Source of the DNA: Persicitalea sp038235275
GTDB lineage: Bacteria > Bacteroidota > Bacteroidia > Cytophagales > Spirosomataceae
NCBI GenBank assembly: GCA_038235275.1
Contig: JBBSUC010000027.1
Span: 1-64,000 of the forward strand
Direction of reading: 5' to 3'
Length of the DNA stretch: 64,000 nt
Positions 43,986-50,738 of this stretch are shown one piece after another (position 1 is the first letter of the stretch; each line of letters begins with the position of its first letter). Under the pieces are notes generated by a model that was not told where the DNA came from, did not search any database, and saw nothing but the letters and a program-made list of their open reading frames with translations. Both the position numbers and the translations under genes were made by a program.

Positions 43986-45038
43986 TTAATCCTTCACCCT
44001 TCCTAGCCCCAGCAGCCGCAACATCCAGTTAGGCAGCGGCCGCTGATCTTTTCTTTTTTCTATATTGAAATACCAGCCTATTTTCTTCAAAATGGGCAGT
44101 TTGTGGATTTCCACCAGTTCGACCAGGGTACCGTCGGGGTCTTCGACGTAAGCAAAGCGCCCCGCCGCTGACTCCATTCCGAACGAGCCGCCGCTGTCCA
44201 CGGTAAGCGGGTAATTGTTTTCGGCCAGCCGCTTTTTCATGGCGTCCATGTCCAGCGTATCGAAGCAGACGTGGATAAAACCCAGATCGCCCCAGTATCG
44301 GTCGGCGAAAAGCTTTTTTGGCTCTCGGTCGAGGGCTTGGAGCAGTTCTATGTTGAGGTTGCCGAGCAACTGACTAAATGCTCCGTGGGGAGTCACTTTC
44401 TTGCGCACCACCACCCGCCGGAAGCGTTGGTTGGGCAGGGATGTGGGCAAATCCTCGAATACCGCGATTTTATCATACACTACCTCGCAGGGATTTAATA
44501 CAGTTTGATAAAAAGCGATCGCCTTGTCCATATCCGACACGCCAATGACGACCCCCGCTACGCCGCCGACGGCCCGGTCGGTATGGCCGAACCACGACGA
44601 GTCCTCTGCGATTTGGAAGGTATTGCCGTAGGGATCGACGCCCCAAAAACCCGGTCCGTCGGGAAACTCGCTGAGCGGGCCGATCTGTGCACCCACCTGC
44701 TTTTGCAGCCATTTATGGGCCGCAGCAGCGTCAGGGGCTTTGATTCGCACCGCAAAGATTCCTAAGTCACCCGGCTCGGGTTGAAAAGAAGCCGCTTTGG
44801 GCGTACGGCTGGTGAACTGCCAAATTTCCAGACCACCGCCGCCCGCCATATTGAGGGCCATGACGGCGTGGCGACCGTGAACTTCGCCGCCCGTGTAGTC
44901 GGTCATCAGTTTAGCTTCGGCGTGGTCGTTGAATATCGGGACGTCGAAGCCCATCACGCGGCGGTACCATTGCCACGCCTCACCGGCATTCGTGACGCCA
45001 ATGCCTACTTGCTGAATGGCAGTAATGAGTGGATTCAT
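43986..45038 (-). CDS. VOC-superfamily protein with two glyoxalase-like modules
   Basis: The 350-residue protein has two vicinal-oxygen-chelate modules. The N-terminal module spans about 5-148 (ITAIQQVGIGVTNAGEAWQWYRRVMGF ... GVDPYGNTFQIAED) and the C-terminal about 158-320 (VAGVVIGVSDMDKAIAFYQTVL ... YVEDPDGTLVELVEI). A basic tail follows. The layout recalls extradiol dioxygenases and hydroxyphenylpyruvate dioxygenase, but the sequence gives no specific match, so the reaction is unknown. It lies last in a minus-strand run: glycosyltransferase, DUF6157, VOC. Confidence 0.85.
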   Translation of the reverse strand: MNPLITAIQQVGIGVTNAGEAWQWYRRVMGFDVPIFNDHAEAKLMTDYTGGEVHGRHAVMALNMAGGGGLEIWQFTSRTPKAASFQPEPGDLGIFAVRIKAPDAAAAHKWLQKQVGAQIGPLSEFPDGPGFWGVDPYGNTFQIAEDSSWFGHTDRAVGGVAGVVIGVSDMDKAIAFYQTVLNPCEVVYDKIAVFEDLPTSLPNQRFRRVVVRKKVTPHGAFSQLLGNLNIELLQALDREPKKLFADRYWGDLGFIHVCFDTLDMDAMKKRLAENNYPLTVDSGGSFGMESAAGRFAYVEDPDGTLVELVEIHKLPILKKIGWYFNIEKRKDQRPLPNWMLRLLGLGRVKD

Positions 45039-45045
45039 TTAGTGC

Positions 45046-45076
45046 GAGTGGAGAATTGAGAATTGAGAGTGGAGAG
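45046..45076. repeat. GAGAATT/GAGTGGA short repeat upstream of the VOC gene
   Basis: GAGTGGA GAATT GAGAATT GAGAGTGGAGAG with a 7-nt period lies 8 bp before the VOC start codon. GAGTGGA is the complement of the CCACTCT family at 31.6 kb. Confidence 0.7.
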
Positions 45077-45105
45077 GGCTGGATTGTGTCTCATCATTTG
45101 AAGGT

Positions 45106-45516
45106 TCATGCTTTTTTGGAGCGCATGGCTTTGGTGTGCTGAATATTTTTGTCGTCGGCTAGTTTTTGGTAGTCATCGGATTCTATGGCTACTAAGGCCA
45201 TTTTTCCTGCGGCGTCGCTGTGGACGCCGCAGCCGTATCTTTTAGGTAAGGGCGAAGCGCGGAAACAAGGTTGACCTTTGGAGAAAAAGGTATTTCGTGC
45301 CTCCACTCTTTCGCTATCCGTCAAGTCCTGCTTTTGGGCATATACCTCAAACAGAACATCATCGGACGTGAATTGGTAAGGATGCTGCCGAACCATATCG
45401 AATTGCAAATTCGCCACTGATTTTTTGTCCCCCTTCGAAGTCGGCATTTCTGCCACTTCCGCCGGACAATCGTCCGCGACTTCTATGAGTGTACTATAAT
45501 AATTTGTAGTGTGCAT
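45106..45516 (-). CDS. DUF6157 family protein
   Basis: The 136-residue cytoplasmic protein is recognised by MHTTNYYSTLIEVADDCPAE at the start, HPYQFTSDDVLFEVYA in the middle and FFSKGQPCFRASPLPKRYGCGVHSD, the wording of DUF6157. The start at 45516 is set by this family N-terminus, ten codons inside the longest frame. Its function is unknown. The gene starts 27 bp after the glycosyltransferase stop codon on the same strand, so the two are probably co-transcribed. Family members commonly sit near stress or metal-related genes, which gives no firm clue here. Confidence 0.82.
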   Translation of the reverse strand: MHTTNYYSTLIEVADDCPAEVAEMPTSKGDKKSVANLQFDMVRQHPYQFTSDDVLFEVYAQKQDLTDSERVEARNTFFSKGQPCFRASPLPKRYGCGVHSDAAGKMALVAIESDDYQKLADDKNIQHTKAMRSKKA

Positions 45517-45542
45517 ATTGTTCTTGCGACAATTCTTAATTT

Positions 45543-46262
45543 TCAACTGTCAACTGCTTTGACTCCGTATTTCTCTGTCTTAATAATAGACTTATACGTA
45601 TCGATTAGCTTTTGTTGCGAGGCACCGCGAAAGTACATCCACAGCACCACGGCGTTGGCAATGTTCACACGGAAATAAGAGTTCTCCTCGTATTTCCGCG
45701 CCGAGACAATGATGTTCTTCGGGATAATCTTGAAGCGGTGCTGCTTCCTCGCCCGAATAATGAATTCGTAATCTTCCATCACGCGGTGTTTTTCGCAGTA
45801 GCCTTGGAGTTGGTCGAATTCTTTTTTGGTAATGAACAAAGTTTGGTCGCCGCCCCGGCTCCAAATCCGGTCGAAGCGCTGGAAAAAGGCGTTTACTTTC
45901 AGCAGCAGTCGGGGCGAGTCGAATTGGTAGCGGTAGCAACCCAGCGTGTAGCCCTCGGCCAAGGCCTGCTCGATGTCGGTGGCATAGTCGGGGTGAATAC
46001 GGACGTCGGCGTGGACGAAATACAGCACATCGCCCGTGGCGATTTGCGCCCCGGCGTTCATCTGGCAGGCGCGGCCCGGTTTATCGGCCACAATTACTCT
46101 GGCCCCGGCGGTTCGCGCCACCTCGGCAGTGCCGTCTCCACTCGGCGCGTCCACCACGATAATTTCCGCCAGTTTTTGCCCGCCATATCGTCGCAGCTCA
46201 CCGACCAACCGACCGATGTTCTCCTTCTCGTTATAAGTAGGAATGACGACACTTATCTGCAT
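45543..46262 (-). CDS. Glycosyltransferase family 2, TIGR04283-like
   Basis: The 239-residue GT-A enzyme shows SVVIPTYNEKENIGRLV, IIVVDAPSGDGTAEVA, the metal-binding region GDVLYFVHADVRIHPD (DxD-like HAD) and FITKKEFDQLQGYCEKHRVMEDYEFIIRA with the catalytic-base ED. The CQMNAGA and HADVRIHP wording matches the TIGR04283 group, linked in some bacteria to arsenosugar formation. No arsenic genes are nearby, so that role is not supported here. No membrane segment is present. Confidence 0.88.
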   Translation of the reverse strand: MQISVVIPTYNEKENIGRLVGELRRYGGQKLAEIIVVDAPSGDGTAEVARTAGARVIVADKPGRACQMNAGAQIATGDVLYFVHADVRIHPDYATDIEQALAEGYTLGCYRYQFDSPRLLLKVNAFFQRFDRIWSRGGDQTLFITKKEFDQLQGYCEKHRVMEDYEFIIRARKQHRFKIIPKNIIVSARKYEENSYFRVNIANAVVLWMYFRGASQQKLIDTYKSIIKTEKYGVKAVDS

Positions 46263-46426
46263 AGCACGACTGACTGCTTCAACTTCGTTTTTCCGGTTAA
46301 CCTTTAACCTGATTAAGCCCTAAAAGTACGTAAAATTCGGGGAGTAGTGTTTGCGGCTCCGGCCAACTTTCCGACAACCCTCGTATCTTTGACCCCTATC
46401 CAACTCGCTTTTTTACGAATAATAAA

Positions 46427-47464
46427 ATGGACGACTCCATACTTATCAATCCTGTTGTCAATAGTTTAAATAATTTTTTGACGAAAAAAGACTACTCCAA
46501 AATTTTCGTAATCGCCGACACAAACACTAGAAGACATTGCTATAACCCTATTAAAGGCAACCTTCCGAAGCATTCTATCGTAAGTGTTCCCGTTGGGGAG
46601 GCGCACAAGACACTGGAAACCTGTGAGCAAATTTGGGGAGCCATGACCAGGGCTGAACTCGATCGCCACGCACTGGTACTTAACATCGGCGGCGGCGTTA
46701 TCGGCGACATGGGCGGCTTCTGCGCGGCGACTTACAAAAGGGGGATCGACTTTATCCAAGTCCCCACGACACTGCTCGCGCAGGTGGACGCCAGCGTGGG
46801 GGGCAAGTTGGGGATAGATTTCCAAGGATTCAAGAACCATTTGGGCGTTTTTCAGCAACCAGTTCGCGTCCTGATCGACCCGGTTTTTCTGGAAACGCTA
46901 CCGCCGCGTGAATTGCGCTCGGGCTTTGCCGAAATTGTGAAGCATTGTTTAATTGCCGATGTAGATAAGTGGCACGAAATCCGGGAAAAAGATTTGGAAC
47001 GGCAAAATTGGCCTGACCTGATCGCCCACTCGGTGGCCATCAAAAAAAATATCGTGGCGCAGGATCCGACCGAAAAGGGATTACGGAAAATCCTGAATTT
47101 TGGCCACACTTTGGGCCACGCAGTCGAGACGCTGTTTTTGGGTAAAGATCCGAAAGAGCGACTGCTGCACGGCGAAGCCATCGCGGCGGGCATGGTGATG
47201 GAAAGTTATCTGGCTTACCAGAAAAAAATGATCGACGGCCAAACTCTTGAACAGGTCGAGGAGTTTATGTTCTCGGTCTTTGGCAAAGCCGACATCCAGC
47301 CCGCCGACGCAGAAGCCATTGTGGCCCTTACGCGGCAGGATAAGAAAAATCGGGGAAGTGAGGTGCGTTTTTCGCTGCTGACCGCCGCCGGAAGCTGCGC
47401 TTACGACGTGGTCGTGTCTCCGGCAGAAATGCGTAAGGCCCTGCAATATTACCTCGGCCTTTGA
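46427..47464 (+). CDS. aroB: 3-dehydroquinate synthase
   Basis: The second enzyme of the shikimate pathway closes DAHP to dehydroquinate using NAD and a metal. The 345-residue protein shows NIGGGVIGDMGGFCAATYKRGI, VPTTLLAQVDASVGGKLGID, LRSGFAEIVKHCLI, and metal ligands in LNFGHTLGHAVE and LLHGEAIAAGM. All catalytic residues are present. A TATCTTTG box lies at 46384-46391, but no -33 element is correctly spaced. It is followed by an independent lipoprotein promoter. Confidence 0.96.
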   Translation: MDDSILINPVVNSLNNFLTKKDYSKIFVIADTNTRRHCYNPIKGNLPKHSIVSVPVGEAHKTLETCEQIWGAMTRAELDRHALVLNIGGGVIGDMGGFCAATYKRGIDFIQVPTTLLAQVDASVGGKLGIDFQGFKNHLGVFQQPVRVLIDPVFLETLPPRELRSGFAEIVKHCLIADVDKWHEIREKDLERQNWPDLIAHSVAIKKNIVAQDPTEKGLRKILNFGHTLGHAVETLFLGKDPKERLLHGEAIAAGMVMESYLAYQKKMIDGQTLEQVEEFMFSVFGKADIQPADAEAIVALTRQDKKNRGSEVRFSLLTAAGSCAYDVVVSPAEMRKALQYYLGL

Positions 47465-47495
47465 GTTATGACTTTGTGAATAATATGTTAACGGA

Positions 47496-47526
47496 TTGAT
47501 TATTACGTTTTAATCGCCTATATTTC
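47496..47526 (+). promoter_or_regulatory. Promoter of the DUF4136 lipoprotein gene
   Basis: TTG at 47496-47498 and TATATTTC at 47519-47526 are 20 bp apart; the -7 box differs from TAnnTTTG in its last base. The gene starts 38 bp further on. Confidence 0.5.
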
Positions 47527-47563
47527 GTTCCTTTTTTCTTAACCTTTAAATCCTGAAAAGTAT

Positions 47564-48136
47564 ATGTCGAAATCTACTACGCTTTTGGCCGCTCTGGCGG
47601 TAATCTTCATTCTGGCGGGCTGTTCCTACGGCCGCAAAGTATTCGTCGAACACGATTACAGCTACGAGACCAACTTCAAGGACTACTCGACTTATACCTT
47701 CCTGGAATGTGAGCGCGACACGAATAACCTCTGCACCGAAATTTACGAATCCATCCGCCGCCAAATGCAGGCGCGCGGCTACAAATTGACCGCCGAGAAA
47801 CCCACGTTGCTGGTCAACTACGGTATTTTTTACGATAACCTGCGTTATCAGGGCTATATGCAGCCCGTCATCAAAACCTGGGTGGACACCGAAAACGACA
47901 GCTTCCGTTACGAGCCCATCAAGTACGCCCTCGACAAGGGAACGCTGATTGTCTCGCTCATCGACGCCACAAGCGACCAGGTCGTGTGGCGCGGCTACGC
48001 CTCGGGCCTTTTTAGCGCCGGGCAGGATAACCCAAATAACTACTACCGCAACGTCGTCCGCCGTATCTTCGACCAGTACCCGCTGTTTGCCAAGGGTTAT
48101 GATCCTCGGCGCTACACCGAAGAAATCGGAAGATAA
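47564..48136 (+). CDS. DUF4136 lipoprotein
   Basis: The 190-residue protein has a lipoprotein signal (ILAGC, Cys20) and one DUF4136 domain: the N-terminal VEHDYSYETNFKDYSTYTFLE strand pattern and the C-terminal GTLIVSLIDATSDQVVWRGYASG. DUF4136 proteins are envelope lipoproteins of unknown function. It lies 99 bp after aroB with its own promoter and a strong downstream hairpin, so it is probably expressed alone. Confidence 0.88.
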   Translation: MSKSTTLLAALAVIFILAGCSYGRKVFVEHDYSYETNFKDYSTYTFLECERDTNNLCTEIYESIRRQMQARGYKLTAEKPTLLVNYGIFYDNLRYQGYMQPVIKTWVDTENDSFRYEPIKYALDKGTLIVSLIDATSDQVVWRGYASGLFSAGQDNPNNYYRNVVRRIFDQYPLFAKGYDPRRYTEEIGR

Positions 48137-48158
48137 TCCGTTAATTTTTTATTGAAGT

Positions 48159-48200
48159 AAAGAACTCGGCCAACGTCCCTTAGCGTTGGTCGAGTTCTTT
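48159..48200. terminator. Bidirectional 17-bp hairpin overlapping the end of the M20 hydrolase gene
   Basis: The stem arms are 48159-48175 and 48184-48200, with one G-U pair and an eight-base loop. The minus-strand stop codon (48182-48180) is in the loop, and the 48184-48200 arm encodes the last residues KELDQR. A T tract follows on the plus strand only weakly. Confidence 0.75.
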
Positions 48201-49367
48201 TAGGGCCAGCCAGGCCATCAGGCCCGGCCCAATTTCCAGCGCCCTTTCATCGATGTCGAAAGTCGGCGTGTGCACACCCGACACGATACCCCGCGCTTCG
48301 TTGCGGGTGCCGAGGCGGTAGAAGCAGGAATCGACTACCTGCGAATAAAAGGCGAAATCTTCGCCCGCCATCCACAGATCCAGATCCACGACATTTTCAG
48401 CCCCCATGTATTCCACGGCGGCGGCTTTGGTACGACGGGTGAGTTCAGGGTGGTTTTTCAGGAAAGGATAGCCCTTCACGATTTCAAAATCACAACTTCC
48501 GCCCATCGCTTCGGCCATGCCTTCGGCCATTTTCTGCATCCGGCGGAGGCCCTCGGCCCGCCAAACTTCGTCCATGCAGCGCCAGGTACCCTGAATTTTG
48601 ACTTCGTTAGGAATCACGTTGGTGACGCCATCGGCGATGAACCGCCCGAACGACAACACCGACGGATAAGCCGGTGGTCGGTTGCGGCTGATGATTTGCT
48701 GCAAAGCCACAATGAGGTGCGAAGCGATCAGAACCGGGTCGATGAGTTGGTCGGGCATGGCGCCGTGACCGCCTTTGCCTATCACAGTCAGGTAAAGTTC
48801 GTCGGTACTGGCCATGTACATTCCCTCTCGGAAACCAATCTTGCCCACGGGGACGTTGGTCGCCACGTGCTGGCCGAGCATCCCGGCGGGACGAGGGTTT
48901 TCCAAAACGCCATCCCTAATCATCAGCGATGCACCACCCGGCGCTTTCTCCTCAGCAGGCTGAAACACCAGCTTCACCGTCCCCTCGAACTCATCGCGCA
49001 ACTGCGTCAGAATCCGCGCCGTTCCCAGCAATGACGATGTGTGCACATCGTGGCCGCAAGCGTGCATCACGCCGGGATTTTGTGATTTATACGGCACGTC
49101 GTTGGCTTCCATAATCGGCAGCGCGTCCATATCGGCCCGCAGCCCAACCACGCGACTTTCAGGATTGCGGCCTTTGATCAAAGCCACCACGCCCGTATCG
49201 GCCACGCCTTCCTGCGGTTCCAGCCCAAGGTCTTTAAGCCGATCCGCCACGAAGCGAGCCGTTTTATGTTCCTGAAAAGACAGCTCAGGATTCTGGTGCA
49301 AATGGCGACGAGTCGCCACCGCGTCGGCAACATTTTTTTTACTAAGGTCTTTTATTTTTTGAATCAT
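48180..49367 (-). CDS. M20-family amidohydrolase (M20D, HipO-like)
   Basis: The 395-residue metal hydrolase of the M20D group removes acyl groups from amino acids or related amides. Metal-site stretches are GLRADMDALPI, MHACGHDVHTSSLLG and QPAEEKAPGGASLM; the lid dimer domain carries GKGGHGAMPDQLIDPV; the C-terminal Glu is in MAGEDFAFYS. The substrate could be N-acetyl amino acids, hippurate or an indole conjugate. No signal peptide. It lies downstream of the quinone oxidoreductase gene on the same strand, separated by a 151-bp repeat-bearing spacer. Confidence 0.9.
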   Translation of the reverse strand: MIQKIKDLSKKNVADAVATRRHLHQNPELSFQEHKTARFVADRLKDLGLEPQEGVADTGVVALIKGRNPESRVVGLRADMDALPIMEANDVPYKSQNPGVMHACGHDVHTSSLLGTARILTQLRDEFEGTVKLVFQPAEEKAPGGASLMIRDGVLENPRPAGMLGQHVATNVPVGKIGFREGMYMASTDELYLTVIGKGGHGAMPDQLIDPVLIASHLIVALQQIISRNRPPAYPSVLSFGRFIADGVTNVIPNEVKIQGTWRCMDEVWRAEGLRRMQKMAEGMAEAMGGSCDFEIVKGYPFLKNHPELTRRTKAAAVEYMGAENVVDLDLWMAGEDFAFYSQVVDSCFYRLGTRNEARGIVSGVHTPTFDIDERALEIGPGLMAWLALKELDQR

Positions 49368-49372
49368 GAGGA

Positions 49373-49490
49373 GGTTAGGTTAAACGGTTAATGGTTAAAA
49401 GGTTAAAGAGTCAAAAATTTCAAACGGCTGGTACCGCCTACTTGAAAGCATAGAACGCCGTTTAACCTTTTGACCCTTGACCTTTAACCC
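49373..49490. repeat. Inverted GGTTAA-type repeat pair upstream of the M20 hydrolase gene
   Basis: The left arm at 49373-49416 has five GGTTAA-like words and GAGTCAAAA. The right arm at 49458-49490 reads CCGTTTAACCTTTTGACCC then TTGACCTTTAACCC. GACCTTTAACCC also occurs before hsdR (near 10597-10608). Confidence 0.7.
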
Positions 49491-49518
49491 AAAAGAGAAT
49501 GCTGCCTCAATAACAAAG

Positions 49519-50499
49519 TCATTCCTTTATTTGCAAAACTACCTTCCCCGCGCTCAGATTGGCTTCCATGTAACGGTGGGCTTTGGCGACGTCGTGCCAG
49601 GAGAAGATTTCGTCCACCACGGGGCGAAGGGTTTTGTTTTCCAGGGCGTCGTAGGCGAAATCCTGGAACTCTTTGGTGAGTTTGATTTGGTAGTCCCGAC
49701 TTCTCGCGCGTAGGGTGGTTCCCAAGATTTTCAGTCGCTTGAACACGATGGGAGCGATGTTGGCTGTGGTTTGGCCGCCCGCCATGACGGCCAGCATTAC
49801 CAGGCGGCCGTCGGTTTGCAGCGCCTGGATATTCTGGTCGAAATAATCACCGCCCACCGGGTCGATAATGAGGTTGACGCCTTTTTGGTCGGTGAGTTCT
49901 TTTAGTTTTTCCAGGAAAGGTCCTTTGCGGTAGTCGATGGCGTGCTTTGCGCCCAGTTCCAGGCACAGTTCGTGCTTGCCCGAGGACGCCGTAACAATTA
50001 CCTCGGCCCCCATGAGTTGGGCGAGTTGGATGGCAGCGGTTCCCACGCCGCTGGCTCCGGCGTGGAGCAGCACGGTTTCGCCCACTTTTAATCCTCCCAC
50101 CCAATGCAGGGCCTGGAAGGCCGTCAGGAAGACCTCCGGCACGGCGGCGGCGTCCGTAAATTCCCAGCCGTTGGGCATGGGCATCGCCATGTCCTGGTGC
50201 ATCACGGCAAATTCCGCGTAGCCACCGCCCGGTAATAAGCCAAAGACCTTATCGCCGATTTCCCAGCGGGTAACGTCCTCGCCCACCGACTCGACTTCGC
50301 CCGCGATTTCCAGGCCCATAATCAGGCTCGCGCCTTCGGGCGGCGGGTACTTACCTTCGCGCTGCATGATGTCGGCGCGGTTGAGGGCCGTAGCGTGAAC
50401 CCGCACCCGGATTTCGTTCGATTCCGGTTTGGGGGTAGGGAAGGGGGCCAGGAACAGCTCGTCGGCGGAGCCGGGTTGTTTGATTTGGATGGCAAGCAT
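49519..50499 (-). CDS. NAD(P)H:quinone oxidoreductase, zeta-crystallin/PIG3-like
   Basis: The 326-residue medium-chain dehydrogenase/reductase lacks the catalytic zinc site. Motifs are RVRVHATALNRADIMQREGKYPPPEGAS, the NADPH-binding VLLHAGASGVGTAAIQLAQLMGAEVIVTASS, and DPVGGDYFDQNIQAL. The RADIMQREGKYPPP wording fits the TP53I3/PIG3 quinone reductase branch. Start ATG 50499 is chosen because MLAIQIKQPG is the family N-terminus; nine codons upstream are in frame. Cytoplasmic, probably reducing quinones with one electron. The substrate is not specified by sequence. Confidence 0.9.
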   Translation of the reverse strand: MLAIQIKQPGSADELFLAPFPTPKPESNEIRVRVHATALNRADIMQREGKYPPPEGASLIMGLEIAGEVESVGEDVTRWEIGDKVFGLLPGGGYAEFAVMHQDMAMPMPNGWEFTDAAAVPEVFLTAFQALHWVGGLKVGETVLLHAGASGVGTAAIQLAQLMGAEVIVTASSGKHELCLELGAKHAIDYRKGPFLEKLKELTDQKGVNLIIDPVGGDYFDQNIQALQTDGRLVMLAVMAGGQTTANIAPIVFKRLKILGTTLRARSRDYQIKLTKEFQDFAYDALENKTLRPVVDEIFSWHDVAKAHRYMEANLSAGKVVLQIKE

Positions 50500-50658
50500 A
50501 TATTTTATCGAAAGTGGAAAGGACAAATTTACTTTTTTAGTTGGAATGTGGCCCGCTGTTGCCCAATAACCTGCTGATTGGATCGGCTCTTGGTTGAAGA
50601 CCCGAACAGAAATATCCGGGTCGCTGCGATATAATCAAGCCGTAATGTTGGGGTAACA

Positions 50659-50686
50659 TTGGGGTAATAGTGTCGGCTTACTTTTG
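50659..50686 (+). promoter_or_regulatory. Probable promoter of the second TonB receptor gene
   Basis: TTG at 50659-50661 and TACTTTTG at 50679-50686 are separated by 17 bp, shorter than the 19-21 bp of other promoters here. The start codon is 52 bp downstream. Confidence 0.5.
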
Positions 50687-50738
50687 CAGTAATTCTTAGG
50701 AATACTGACACCCATAAAAAGTAAGACTGACACCTCAA

